This document shows, in pieces, positions 8,924 to 16,306 of a stretch of 17,199 nt of DNA. The first letter of the stretch is position 1, and each line of letters begins with the position of its first letter. This DNA is from Prevotellaceae bacterium (lineage in GTDB: Bacteria; Bacteroidota; Bacteroidia; Bacteroidales; UBA932): assembly GCA_031257655.1 (NCBI GenBank), contig JAIROF010000084.1, positions 1 to 17,199 on the forward strand, in the 5' to 3' direction. Under the pieces are notes generated by a model. It was not told the DNA's origin and ran no database searches. It worked only from the letters and a program-made list of their open reading frames with translations. The translations under genes were made by a program, and so were the position numbers.

Positions 8924-10261
8924 ATGACAAAAAAAATTATTCTATTGATGCTGTGCTTCACCTTCACCACCGTGACCGGCCAGCAAAATGTGCTGGATAA
9001 AGTGCTGGCCGTGGTGGGAAACGAGGCGCTGCTGGAGTCCGACATCGAAATGGAGCTGATGCAGCTCCGCGCGCAAGGGCAAGTGGTAGACGAGGAGACG
9101 CGATGCTACATCTTTGAGCAGCTGCTGCTGCAAAAGCTGCTGCTGGCGCAGGCAAAGCTCGATAGCCTGAAGGAAAACGAGCTGGCGGTAACGCAGGAGG
9201 TGGAGCAAAACATTCGCCGCATCTCCGTGCAGCTGGGCAGCGCGCAAGAGGTGGAAAAGTATTTCGGCAAACCGCTGTTCCAGCTAAAAGAGGAGTGGAC
9301 AGCGCAGATGAGGGAGCGCAACCTCACCCAGCAAATGCAGATGAACATCGTATCGGCCGTGCAAACCACCCCGCGCGACGCCGAAATCTACTACCATTCG
9401 CAAGCCCCCGACAGCTTCCCGATGATACCCGACCAGTACGTTATCCAGCAAATTGCGCGCTACCCACCCTCGGGCAGCGAGGCGCGCTTTCAGGTGCGCG
9501 AAAAGCTGCTGGAGCTGCGCGAGCGCGTGATGAACGGCGAAAAATTTCAGGCCCTCGCGGTGATGTACTCCGAAGACCAGGCGTCCGCCCGGCGCGGCGG
9601 CGAGCTGGGCATGCGCACCCGCGAAGAGTTCGTAAAGCCCTTCTCCGACGCCGCCTTTTCCCTCAAACCCGGACAGGTTTCGCAAATCGTAGAAACAGAG
9701 TTCGGCTTCCACATCATCCAAATGAACGAAAAAAGAGACGAAATGGCAAACCTCCGCCACATCCTCATCCGCCCCAAGTTCTCCCCCGAAACGCAGCAGG
9801 AGGCGTCGCGCCTGCTGGACAGCGTTGCCGGCCTCATACGCGCCGACAGCCTCTCGTTTGAGGCCGGCGTGGTGCGCTACTCCGAAGACAAAAATACGCG
9901 CCTGAGCGGTGGCTACGTGGTAAACCCCCAAACCTTAGCTACCCGCTTCGAAAAAGACCAGCTCATCCCCAACGACTACTACGCGCTGCGCGACATGAAA
10001 GTGGGCGAAATTTCGGCGCCCTTCGAATCCAAAGACAACTCCGGAAACGATATCTTCAAAATCATAAAGTTCAAGGAGTTTATCCCCTCGCACCGCGCCA
10101 GCTATGAGCACGACTACATGGTGATACACGATATTGCCAAAAATAAAAAACAGCAGGAAACATTTGACGCATGGGTGGCCAAGCGAATACAATCGGCCTA
10201 CATCTTCATTGAGCCGGACATGCGCAGCTGCAAATTTAGCCGCGAAGGATGGGTAAAGTAG
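8924..10261 (+). CDS. surA: SurA-type periplasmic peptidyl-prolyl isomerase/chaperone with two parvulin domains
   Basis: A 445-residue protein with signal peptide (about 1-19, ending VTG before QQN). The SurA N-terminal helical domain opens with LDKVLAVVGNEALLESDIE. Parvulin domain 1 spans about 165-270, with the hallmark run SARRGGELGMRTREEFVKPF, then SLKPGQVSQIVETEFGFHII. Parvulin domain 2 starts at ANLRHILIRPK (about 275-370) and ends with a Bacteroidota-type C-terminal helix. By family knowledge it escorts unfolded outer-membrane proteins to the BAM complex in the periplasm. It lies 58 bases after the SurA-like lipoprotein gene and its last 13 bases overlap the ostA-like gene, indicating translational coupling. 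Confidence 0.9.
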   Translation: MTKKIILLMLCFTFTTVTGQQNVLDKVLAVVGNEALLESDIEMELMQLRAQGQVVDEETRCYIFEQLLLQKLLLAQAKLDSLKENELAVTQEVEQNIRRISVQLGSAQEVEKYFGKPLFQLKEEWTAQMRERNLTQQMQMNIVSAVQTTPRDAEIYYHSQAPDSFPMIPDQYVIQQIARYPPSGSEARFQVREKLLELRERVMNGEKFQALAVMYSEDQASARRGGELGMRTREEFVKPFSDAAFSLKPGQVSQIVETEFGFHIIQMNEKRDEMANLRHILIRPKFSPETQQEASRLLDSVAGLIRADSLSFEAGVVRYSEDKNTRLSGGYVVNPQTLATRFEKDQLIPNDYYALRDMKVGEISAPFESKDNSGNDIFKIIKFKEFIPSHRASYEHDYMVIHDIAKNKKQQETFDAWVAKRIQSAYIFIEPDMRSCKFSREGWVK

Positions 10262-11934
10262 CCTCAAGCGCCCTGCGCTACTGCGCTGCGCTGCTCATCG
10301 CCTGCACGGCAGCGACCTCTACTTTGGCTGAAAAGCGAAAAGTAGAAATCCGGCACGCCGACTTCTGGCGTAGCCTCAAAAGAGGCGACGAAATGCTGAA
10401 CCGCCTCATAGGAAACGTGCAGCTATTCCACAACGAAACTACCATGACCTGCGACAGCGCCTACCTCTACCCCGACAACCGCTTCGAAGCCTTTGGCCGA
10501 GTGGTGGTAAACAAGGATACCACCTGGCTCTTTGGCGACTACATGGACTACGAAAGCAACTCCGACGTGGGAAAAGTGCGCGGACGCCTGGTTACCCTGC
10601 TCGACGGAAAAACACGCCTGCGCACGCAATTCCTCGACTTTAACACCGAGTCCAACACCGCCTTCTTCTTTAACGGCGGCGTCATCGACAACGAACAAAA
10701 CCTCCTGGAAAGCAGGCAAGGCTGCTACTACTCCAACCAAAAGCTGGCCATATTTAATGACAAGGTGGAAATGAAAAACGAGGAGCACCGCATCAAATCG
10801 GATTCCCTGCACTACCTCACCGAGCAGGATGTGGCCACCTTCTTTAAGCAAACCCGCATTTGGCACGAAGATGGCTTCCTCTCCTTCCTGCAGGGCTACT
10901 ACGACAAAGCCAACGACCACTTCTTCATGGCCGGCCACGCCTACATGATGAACGACAAGCAGGAGGGCTGGAGCGACAGCGCCCACTACTACCGGGCGCA
11001 AAAAGAGGCGGAAATGTTCTACAACGTGCAGCTCTACGACTCCTCCCAGCACGCCATCGCGCTGGGCGACTACGCAAAGGTGTACGAAGCCCGCGACCTG
11101 GCCTACATGACCAGCGAACCCGCAGGCCTCCTCTTTTCGGACAAGCCGGAAGACGATACCCTGTTCATCAAAGCCGACACCCTGCTGGTGCGGCGCATAG
11201 CCAACACAGACACCACCACCCTGGCGGCAGACAGCACGCGAAAGTACTTCCACGCATTTTTTGGCGTCGAGTTCTACCACCCCGACATACAGGGCGCCTG
11301 CGATTCCTTGGCCTACAACGCCATCGACTCGCTCGGCGAAATGTTCTACAACCCCATACTCTGGAACAAGGAAAACCAGCTCACCGCCGACAAAATGGAA
11401 ATCTACCAAAAAAATAACCGCCTGCACCGCCTCGACATGATCGACGCCGGCTTCATTGCCTCGCTGGACGACAGCCTAAAAGCCTACTACAACCAGGTGA
11501 AGGGAAAGCTCATCGTGTCGCACTTTGACCAAAACGAGCTCTACAAGGTAGACGTTTTTGGCAGCGGGCAAACGGTGTACTACCTGCGCGACAGCCTCAA
11601 GCTTACCGGTACGCTCAACGCCTCCAGCGTGGACATATTTTTCTACATCAAAAACCGTACCATCCAGAAAATTAGCTACGTATCGCAAACCGACTCGAAG
11701 CTGGTGCCGCCCAAGGATATCGACGTAAAAGAGCTTACGCTAAAAGGGTTTTCCTGGCAGCAAGACCGCCGCCCCAAGTCGAGATACGACATAACACGCC
11801 GCTCCGTAAAACCTTCGCTCCGGCAGCTGTCGCTCGGCATTGAGCAGCCAAAATACGCTATTACAGAGCACATCGAAAAGATTAAAAACGCTTTCTTCCC
11901 GCCACCGGTGCTGGTACCATTTAATCAGAACTAA
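10249..11934 (+). CDS. OstA-like (LptA/LptD N-terminal-type) envelope biogenesis protein
   Basis: A 561-residue secreted protein with a signal peptide (about 1-27, ending STLA). The mature part is built of repeated short strands of the OstA type: LIGNVQLFHNETTMTCDSAYLYP, where a molecule is laid down, is followed by repeating D-S-A/L-Y-Y motifs (SDSLHYLTEQD, SDSAHYYRAQKEAEMFYNV, KADTLLV, ACDSLAYNAID, ADKMEIY). This beta-jellyroll pattern is that of LptA and of the LptD periplasmic domain, which carry lipopolysaccharide across the periplasm. There is no LptD barrel at the C-terminus. Starting inside the surA stop region by 13 bases and following two SurA-type genes, it fits an envelope-assembly operon. 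The C-terminal basic, proline-rich tail (about 500-561) is not assigned. Confidence 0.85.
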   Translation: MGKVASSALRYCAALLIACTAATSTLAEKRKVEIRHADFWRSLKRGDEMLNRLIGNVQLFHNETTMTCDSAYLYPDNRFEAFGRVVVNKDTTWLFGDYMDYESNSDVGKVRGRLVTLLDGKTRLRTQFLDFNTESNTAFFFNGGVIDNEQNLLESRQGCYYSNQKLAIFNDKVEMKNEEHRIKSDSLHYLTEQDVATFFKQTRIWHEDGFLSFLQGYYDKANDHFFMAGHAYMMNDKQEGWSDSAHYYRAQKEAEMFYNVQLYDSSQHAIALGDYAKVYEARDLAYMTSEPAGLLFSDKPEDDTLFIKADTLLVRRIANTDTTTLAADSTRKYFHAFFGVEFYHPDIQGACDSLAYNAIDSLGEMFYNPILWNKENQLTADKMEIYQKNNRLHRLDMIDAGFIASLDDSLKAYYNQVKGKLIVSHFDQNELYKVDVFGSGQTVYYLRDSLKLTGTLNASSVDIFFYIKNRTIQKISYVSQTDSKLVPPKDIDVKELTLKGFSWQQDRRPKSRYDITRRSVKPSLRQLSLGIEQPKYAITEHIEKIKNAFFPPPVLVPFNQN

Positions 11935-11969
11935 GAACTAAGAATTAAGAACTAAGAACTAAGAATTAC
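11928..11969. repeat. 7-bp tandem array overlapping the ostA-like stop codon
   Basis: Six units of period 7: GAACTAA, GAACTAA, GAATTAA, GAACTAA, GAACTAA, GAATTAC. The first unit contains the TAA stop of the OstA-like gene, so the array begins within the coding sequence's last codon and runs 35 bases beyond it. The same placement is seen after guaB and after the SurA-like lipoprotein gene, with different unit sequences. Confidence 0.95.
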
Positions 11970-12068
11970 TCCTCCATTAAGGAAGGCTAAATGCAAATGG
12001 CAAATAGCTAAAAATGAGCCAGCTGCATCTTGGCTGTGTGAAAGCTGCCCACAATTTTTTTCGGTAGA

Positions 12069-12134
12069 AGCTGCGTAAAGCTGTGCAAATCTGCGCAAGC
12101 TGTGGATAAAGCATATCCACAGCTTTACGCAGCT
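12069..12134. other. Nested, mutually exclusive inverted repeats with DnaA-box match, in a convergent spacer
   Basis: AGCTGCGTAAAGCTGTG (12069-12085) is a perfect 17-bp complement of 12118-12134. AAGCTGTGGATA (12097-12108) is a perfect 12-bp complement of TATCCACAGCTT (12114-12125) over a 5-base loop. The two right arms overlap, so only one hairpin can form at a time. TGTGGATAA (12101-12109) is the reverse complement of the DnaA box TTATCCACA, and ATATCCACA (12113-12121) is a one-mismatch box in opposite orientation. The left half also reads as degenerate 10-bp repeats. It lies between the 3' ends of two convergent operons, so a termination role is possible, but neither side carries a T run. 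The rest of 11970-12158 shows nothing else convincing. Confidence 0.75.
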
Positions 12135-12158
12135 ATAATAGGTTCGGCGAGGGGTGCG

Positions 12159-13958
12159 CTACGTAAACTCCAGCACATAGGTCAGGGGCGCGTCTTTTTC
12201 CGGGGAGGGCGTTTGCCAGAGCACCCTAAAGCGGTCGGGGTATTTTTGCGCGGCGGGAATGATGGTCACGTAGGCGTGGCGAAACCACCGGTCGATAATG
12301 ACGTAGCGGACTTTGGTGTTGGTCAGGTGCTCCACTATTTCCTCCGGGGTGGCGTAGTTGGGGAAAGAGGCGCTTTTTCTGCCGCCGGAGTAGAGGTAGA
12401 AGATTTCCGGCTTTCGCGTGCAGACAAAAGCATCCTTTGGGGTATTTTCCTTTACCCATCGGATGGCGTCGAGGTACTCCGCCAGCGCCGGCGCGGAGTT
12501 TGCAGCAGTGTAGCTCTTAGACTTGGCGGCGGCGGCGGCGCTGCTCAGGGCAAGGGAGGCGTTGGGGTAGAGGAAGAGGCCGACCACGGCCACCGCCAGC
12601 GCCACCGCTGCGCCCCGCGCCTTAACGCGGAGGAGCGCAAGCAGGAGCGCAGCCGCCTTCACCAGCCCCATAACCATCAGGAAAAGAAGAAGGGGTATGA
12701 TGGGCGCCATAAATCGCGGCGAAAACCATATATCAGGCCAAAAGAGCAGGATTACCGCCGTTCCGCCCGTGTAAAAAAAGAGGGGGATGTCCTTTTTTTT
12801 CAGCAGCAGCGCTCCGGCGCCTATCGCCAGGAGGATGGCCGCGCTCAGCGTCCAGGCCTTGGCGTCGGCTGGCTTGCTGTAGTCCACCGGCGCCATGAGC
12901 AGCCCGCTGGGGATTTCTTTGGTGGCGTAGCGCGCTGCGTTTGTCTTCACGCGGCCTATCCACCCGCTGAGGTCGGTAATGCGCGTTCCGCCCGGCTGCA
13001 GCGCGAGCTGCGACATGTAGGATGATTTAAAGCCGTAGCGCTCGCTGCGCATGTCCCAGGGCATTTTGCACAGCAAAAAAAACGCCGCAACGGCTACCAG
13101 GGCAACCCACAGCGGCCTGGCTTCCGCCAAGATGCTGCGCCAGGCGCTTTTTCTGTTTTGCCACACGCTTGCCACCAGGAGAGCGGCGAGGGTAGCCACG
13201 AGCGCCAGCACGAGCGCTATCCCTACCGTGCGGATGTAGTAGGCCGCGACCGCGCAGGCCGCTGTGCCAAGCAGCAGCAGCAGGTAGCGCCTGTCGCACT
13301 TTTTTTGCTCCAGCAGGAAGGAGAAAAGCAGCAGCGCCAGCGAGCTGAAGAGCAGAAACGGAATTTCGCTCATCATGGTGGTTGCCGAGCGCAGCAGGCT
13401 GGCGTTGAGGGCAACCAGCAGGGTGACAAAGAAGGTGATATACACGTTTTTGGTCGTCCGGTAGAAAAGGTGGTAGAGGATGAGGCAGGAAAGAAAGAAA
13501 AACACGCCGTTCAGCATTTTCACGCCGATAATGCCCGCCCCCGCGCGCACGGCAAGGCTGACGATGAAAGGGTAGCCGGGCGGATAGTGGTTGTGCGGGG
13601 TTTCGGCAATCCCCATGATGGAGGTATAGCCTTTGCCGTCTGCCAGCGCGTGCCCCAGCGCGTAGTAGTTGATGTTGTCGCCGTTAAGGTCGGGCTTGTA
13701 GTCAAAGGTTTTGGTGTAGGCGCTAAGGCACGCAATGCTAATAATCGCTATCCCTATCCGGTAGAGCAGCTTCGGATTCAGGAACCCGGAGGTTGCCGTT
13801 GCCCGCTTTGCCGTAGCGGGTTGCGCCGGCCTTGCCTGCTTTGCCGGTCTTGCCTGCTTTGCTGCGGCGGGTTGCGCCGGCTTTGCCTGCTTTGCTGCGG
13901 CGGTTTTTGCCTGTTTTGTTGCAGCCGGCGGTGCCGGCCTTTTTCCGGAGGGTTTCAT
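12159..13958 (-). CDS. GT-C-fold membrane glycosyltransferase (PMT/ArnT-like) with Ala/Lys/Pro-rich N-terminal tail
   Basis: A 599-residue integral membrane protein. Residues 1-57 are a low-complexity cationic tail (repeats of KQAKPAQPA and KQARPAQPA). Many hydrophobic helices follow from about 63. The first large loop has an acidic DLNGDNINYYALGHAL (about 90) and HYPPGYPFI (about 123), the usual layout of polyprenyl-phosphate-sugar-dependent GT-C enzymes, where an acidic residue here is catalytic. SEIPFLLFSSLALLLFSFLL and FSPRFMAPIIPLLLF (about 410) also match the family pattern, and a periplasmic soluble domain closes the protein. I infer transfer of a lipid-linked sugar to a lipid or protein acceptor on the outer face of the inner membrane. 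It starts 9 bases after the GT2 gene, so the two are co-transcribed. Sugar and acceptor are unknown. Confidence 0.85.
   Translation of the reverse strand: MKPSGKRPAPPAATKQAKTAAAKQAKPAQPAAAKQARPAKQARPAQPATAKRATATSGFLNPKLLYRIGIAIISIACLSAYTKTFDYKPDLNGDNINYYALGHALADGKGYTSIMGIAETPHNHYPPGYPFIVSLAVRAGAGIIGVKMLNGVFFFLSCLILYHLFYRTTKNVYITFFVTLLVALNASLLRSATTMMSEIPFLLFSSLALLLFSFLLEQKKCDRRYLLLLLGTAACAVAAYYIRTVGIALVLALVATLAALLVASVWQNRKSAWRSILAEARPLWVALVAVAAFFLLCKMPWDMRSERYGFKSSYMSQLALQPGGTRITDLSGWIGRVKTNAARYATKEIPSGLLMAPVDYSKPADAKAWTLSAAILLAIGAGALLLKKKDIPLFFYTGGTAVILLFWPDIWFSPRFMAPIIPLLLFLMVMGLVKAAALLLALLRVKARGAAVALAVAVVGLFLYPNASLALSSAAAAAKSKSYTAANSAPALAEYLDAIRWVKENTPKDAFVCTRKPEIFYLYSGGRKSASFPNYATPEEIVEHLTNTKVRYVIIDRWFRHAYVTIIPAAQKYPDRFRVLWQTPSPEKDAPLTYVLEFT
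13817..13895 (-). repeat. Coding direct repeats for the cationic tail of the GT-C protein
   Basis: A 28-bp stretch at 13817-13844 recurs at 13868-13895 with one mismatch, an offset of 51 bases or 17 codons. Shorter pieces of it (CTTGCCTGCTTTGC-like) recur between and beyond. It encodes the KQARPAQPA-type tail and keeps frame, so repeat-number change would lengthen or shorten the tail without breaking the gene. Confidence 0.8.
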
Positions 13959-13967
13959 GGGGTGCTG

Positions 13968-14684
13968 TTATTTGCAGAAAATGTTATACTTGAAAATACA
14001 GTAGACGGTTCTAAGCCCGTCTTTCCAGCTTATCTTTTTTCCGTCGGCGTAGGTTCGTCCGTAGTACGAAATTCCCACTTCGTAGATGCGCACGGCGGGG
14101 AGGCGCGAAATCTTTGCCGTAACCTCCGGCTCAAACCCGAAACGCTCCTCTTTGAGGGTTATGCTTTTCAGCATGGCGGCGTCAAAGAGCTTGTAGCAGG
14201 TTTCCATGTCGGAGAGGTTGAGGTTGGTAAAGGCGTTGGAGAGCAGCGTAAGGAGCTTGTTGCCTATGGTGTGCCAGAAAAACAGGATGCGGTGGGGTCG
14301 TCCGCCGATGAGGCGCGAGCCGTAAACGACGTCGGCAATGCCGTCTATCACGGGCTTGAGCAGGATGTTAAACTCGCTTGGGTCGTACTCTAAGTCGGCG
14401 TCCTGCACAATGATGTAGTCGCCGCTCGCGAGCGCTATTCCGCGGTGAATGGCGGCGCCCTTGCCCCGGTTTGCGGGCTGACGGAAGTAGGTCAGCGCAA
14501 GCTCGGGGTGCTGCGCCTTGTAGGACAGCACCTGCTGCTCCGTAGCGTCGCGCGAGCAGTCGTTGACCACGATGATTTCCTTTTGCATGCCGCCTGCCAG
14601 CGCCACCCCGTGCACCTTTTGCAGCATGGTAGAGATGGTTTTTTCTTCGTTGTAGGCGGGAATGATGATAGAGAGCGTTTTCAT
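13968..14684 (-). CDS. Family 2 glycosyltransferase, dolichyl-phosphate-mannose-synthase-like
   Basis: A 238-residue GT-A enzyme. SIIIPAYNEE (5-14) binds the nucleotide-sugar base, NDCSRD (41-46) follows, NRGKGAAIHRGI (72-83) is the DPM1-type motif, and QDADLEYDP (94-102) carries the metal-binding DxD. There is no C-terminal membrane anchor, so it is soluble or peripheral, like the simple DPM1 class. By family knowledge it moves a sugar from a nucleotide donor to a polyprenyl phosphate at the inner face of the membrane. The GT-C enzyme encoded directly downstream would use such a product. The best promoter candidate lies almost 500 bases upstream. Confidence 0.9.
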   Translation of the reverse strand: MKTLSIIIPAYNEEKTISTMLQKVHGVALAGGMQKEIIVVNDCSRDATEQQVLSYKAQHPELALTYFRQPANRGKGAAIHRGIALASGDYIIVQDADLEYDPSEFNILLKPVIDGIADVVYGSRLIGGRPHRILFFWHTIGNKLLTLLSNAFTNLNLSDMETCYKLFDAAMLKSITLKEERFGFEPEVTAKISRLPAVRIYEVGISYYGRTYADGKKISWKDGLRTVYCIFKYNIFCK

Positions 14685-15183
14685 GCCAAATGCTATTGGT
14701 TTTTATTTGTTCTTCTGAATGGTAAAAAGTGAACGGCAAAAAGCACCCTGCACAAAGCCGCGCAGCATGCTTTCTGCAAGCTGACATTCAGCCTGTATTG
14801 AAAAAAATACGGCGGAACCATCGGCAAGGCTTTGGTAAAAATATAAGCGGGGCTAAAAATGCAAGGTTTTCGCGTAACGTAGTGATACCCAGCTGTATGC
14901 GCATGGTGGATGTGTGGGGGGAGGGAATTTCAGAAGCCAACGCAAGCATAGCCGACGCTGGGAGGGTGATCAACGAGAAAATATGAATATATTGTAACAT
15001 AAGCTTTTCTTTTTTATGGAACCTCCCCAACACCCCAAACGCTACGCTCCCTCGGCGAAGCGCGCACCTGCTGCGCTCACCTACTGCGCCCATTTACTTT
15101 AGTAAACTCCGCTTTTGCCTCAGCCGCAAGCCTCGATTTTGGGATTTTTAGAGGTACCCGCTATAATATAAAATTTACGCCGA
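14685..15183. other. Intergenic leader of the glycosyltransferase operon, no convincing gene
   Basis: About 500 bases between the GT2 start and the nearest promoter candidate. Short open frames exist on both strands (for example 14729-14986 + and 14788-15093 -), but none has a Shine-Dalgarno-like site, recognisable domain or signal, and they overlap each other. A palindrome TTTACTTTAGTAAA lies at 15093-15106. The word CGCTACGCTC at 15041-15050 recurs in the repeat elements further right. It could be an old gene or repeat remnant, or a long 5' leader. Confidence 0.4.
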
Positions 15184-15213
15184 CAAAGGTAAAACTTTTT
15201 GTAGCAAAAGCAA
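15184..15213 (-). promoter_or_regulatory. Candidate Bacteroidota promoter for the glycosyltransferase operon
   Basis: On the minus strand TACCTTTG (15184-15191) matches TAnnTTTG exactly, and TTG (15211-15213) lies 19 bases upstream of it, the accepted -33 to -7 spacing. Transcription would start near 15177 and run left into the GT2 gene through a leader of almost 500 bases. Confidence 0.5.
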
Positions 15214-15491
15214 TGGGAAAACAAAAAAATTAACGATAGCAAAACCTATATAAGTCTGTTTTTCATGACTTTATAGCCTTATGGATTGCAAAGAGAATCG
15301 CTAAGGTGTTGTCTCGCAGGTTGCTGACCTGCGGTTATGGGTAGCGTCCATGATTGATTGATATGAAAATCCATACGATTGATAACCAACACCGTATTTT
15401 GTATTGAAGTATGCAGGGTAATTCTGATTTTAGTAATGTCATAAATTGTATGATGCGGCAAGTATTATGCTGATTATAACCCATTTGCATT
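15214..15491. other. Non-coding spacer with a palindrome and a diverged repeat-element end
   Basis: No gene is supported here. CGCAGGT (15315-15321) pairs with ACCTGCG (15327-15333) over a 5-base loop. The 25 bases at 15340-15364 match, with two mismatches, the reverse complement of the right end (16771-16795) of the repeat element copy at 16542-16791, so this looks like the inner end of a decayed fourth copy in minus orientation. The rest of that copy is not recognisable. Confidence 0.5.
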
Positions 15492-15649
15492 AATTAGGTA
15501 GTGAGGTTGTTGTTTATACGACATCTCTCTGCTACTGAGGTTGTTTTGTTGTTAAAATTAGGTGTAAATTAGGTTTTTCGCTCCACGCAATGTATACTAC
15601 CACGCTGATTTTTACTTGTTTAGGAGTTGTGTCAATCAAACATGGACAC
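15492..15649 (+). repeat. Repeat element copy 1 (zero 48-bp units)
   Basis: A 158-bp copy of an element found three times in the window. It shares with the others the left end AATTAGGTAGTGAGGTT, the block CTACTGAGGTTGTTTTGTT, AAAATTAGGTGTAA, then AGGTTTTTCGC, CGCTGATTTTTAC and the right end TCAATCAAACATGGACAC. It lacks the 48-bp internal unit of the other two copies. Its right end overlaps the last codons of the DUF1016 remnant, whose reading frame stops inside it. Confidence 0.8.
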
Positions 15650-15670
15650 CATCAAATTTTCATTCACCTC

Positions 15671-15699
15671 CAAATCGTCAGCCTGTGGCTGATCGTTTG
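15671..15699 (-). repeat. Diverged coding palindrome in the DUF1016 remnant
   Basis: An imperfect palindrome with TCAGCC (15678-15683) and GGCTGA (15687-15692) as its core, flanked by near-complementary CAAATCG and CGTTTG. On the minus strand it reads in frame as NDQPQADDL, the same pattern as the two RSPTANDL elements about 100 bases to the right. Confidence 0.65.
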
Positions 15700-15779
15700 T
15701 AATGAGCTTATTTTTAATATTTTGTAAACCAACAGGGTTTTTCTGCAGATTTTTAATGTCTTCATTTTCTGCATTTTGT

Positions 15780-15839
15780 AAATCGTTCGCCGTTGGCGAA
15801 CGAAGCTGCTTTAAATCGTTCGCCGTTGGCGAACGATTT
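15780..15839 (-). repeat. Two identical coding palindromes 33 bp apart
   Basis: TCGTTCGCC, GTT, GGCGAACGA forms a 9-bp-arm palindrome at 15783-15803. The same sequence with arms extended to 12 bp lies at 15813-15839. Twenty-four bases are identical between 15780-15803 and 15813-15836. On the minus strand both are in the same frame and encode RSPTANDL, separated by the residues KQL. The 33-base spacing equals 11 codons. Confidence 0.9.
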
Positions 15840-16238
15840 GCAATTTCTTCATATTCAACATTCTGAAAGTCGCCGGGGGAGGTTTTGATGGTTTATAATC
15901 GGCAGCCACTCCTCAAAAAAGATGCGCATTTTCTTCATGTTTGCCGCCGAAAATCCTCTCAATCCCGGCAGCTCTTTCTGCAGCTGGGTGGAAATCTGCT
16001 CTATCGCGCCTGTTCCCCAAAATCCTTTTCGCGAATTTTGCGAAACAAACCGCCCAATGCCGTAGTAGAGCGACAGCTGCTCGCTATTCACTGCCGAAAT
16101 TGCCTTGTGCTGGCTGCGCAAAATGGCCTCTTTTATGGCGAATACTGCTGATTTAACAGCTGCTCGCGGTTTGTCGGATTATCGTCTTCCATGTTGCTTT
16201 TCTCCTTATAAAAACGGATTCCCTTTGATTTCAAAATG

Positions 16239-16246
16239 CAAATATA
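16239..16246 (-). promoter_or_regulatory. -7 box of the DUF1016 remnant
   Basis: The minus strand reads TATATTTG, an exact TAnnTTTG match, about 47 bases upstream of the ATG at 16192, with an AAGGAG ribosome-binding-like site between them. No good -33 TTG is visible. It suggests the gene was once transcribed as its own unit. Confidence 0.5.
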
Positions 16247-16306
16247 GCGTATTTGCGTGTATCTTAGCTGCACAGGGCGAAAAAATGGGCAGGGCGTAAA
16301 TTGGGA

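Larger units (their letters stand above)
15632..16192 (-). pseudogene. Broken DUF1016 (YhcG-type PD-(D/E)XK nuclease) gene, N-terminal part only
   Basis: The minus strand encodes the N-terminal DUF1016 domain: IKEAILRSQHKAISAVNSEQ, LSLYYGIGRFVSQNSRKGFW, GTGAIEQISTQLQKELPGLR, GFSAANMKKMRIFFEEWLP. The likely ATG is at 16192 (MEDDNPTNREQLLNQ) with AAGGAG upstream, but this frame stops after 19 codons and the domain continues in another frame, so there is an indel near 16135-16145. A second shift lies at the five-base G/C run 15875-15879: removing one base joins NLP to GDFQNVEYEEIANRSPTAND and an open frame to a TGA at 15632. The C-terminal nuclease domain is missing; the frame ends inside repeat element copy 1. 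In-frame palindromes encode a repeated octapeptide. Intact homologues occur as DNA-repair or defence-associated nucleases. Confidence 0.8.

Noticed and set aside
12060..12140. Chromosomal origin of replication
   Set aside because: One perfect and one near DnaA box with no AT-rich unwinding region, no dnaA or dnaN and no cluster of boxes is too little to call an origin.
12102..13025. Plus-strand open frames opposite the GT-C gene, also 13158-14393
   Set aside because: They have no recognisable domains and lie opposite a membrane protein with family motifs and a good operon position.
14729..15093. Overlapping small open frames on both strands (14729-14986 + and 14788-15093 -)
   Set aside because: They exclude each other, lack ribosome-binding sites and show no domain I can name. 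A decayed gene cannot be excluded; a protein search of both translations would decide.
15279..15461. Minus-strand open frame in the spacer before repeat copy 1
   Set aside because: It covers a palindrome and a diverged repeat-element end, has no family resemblance, and shows no ribosome-binding site.
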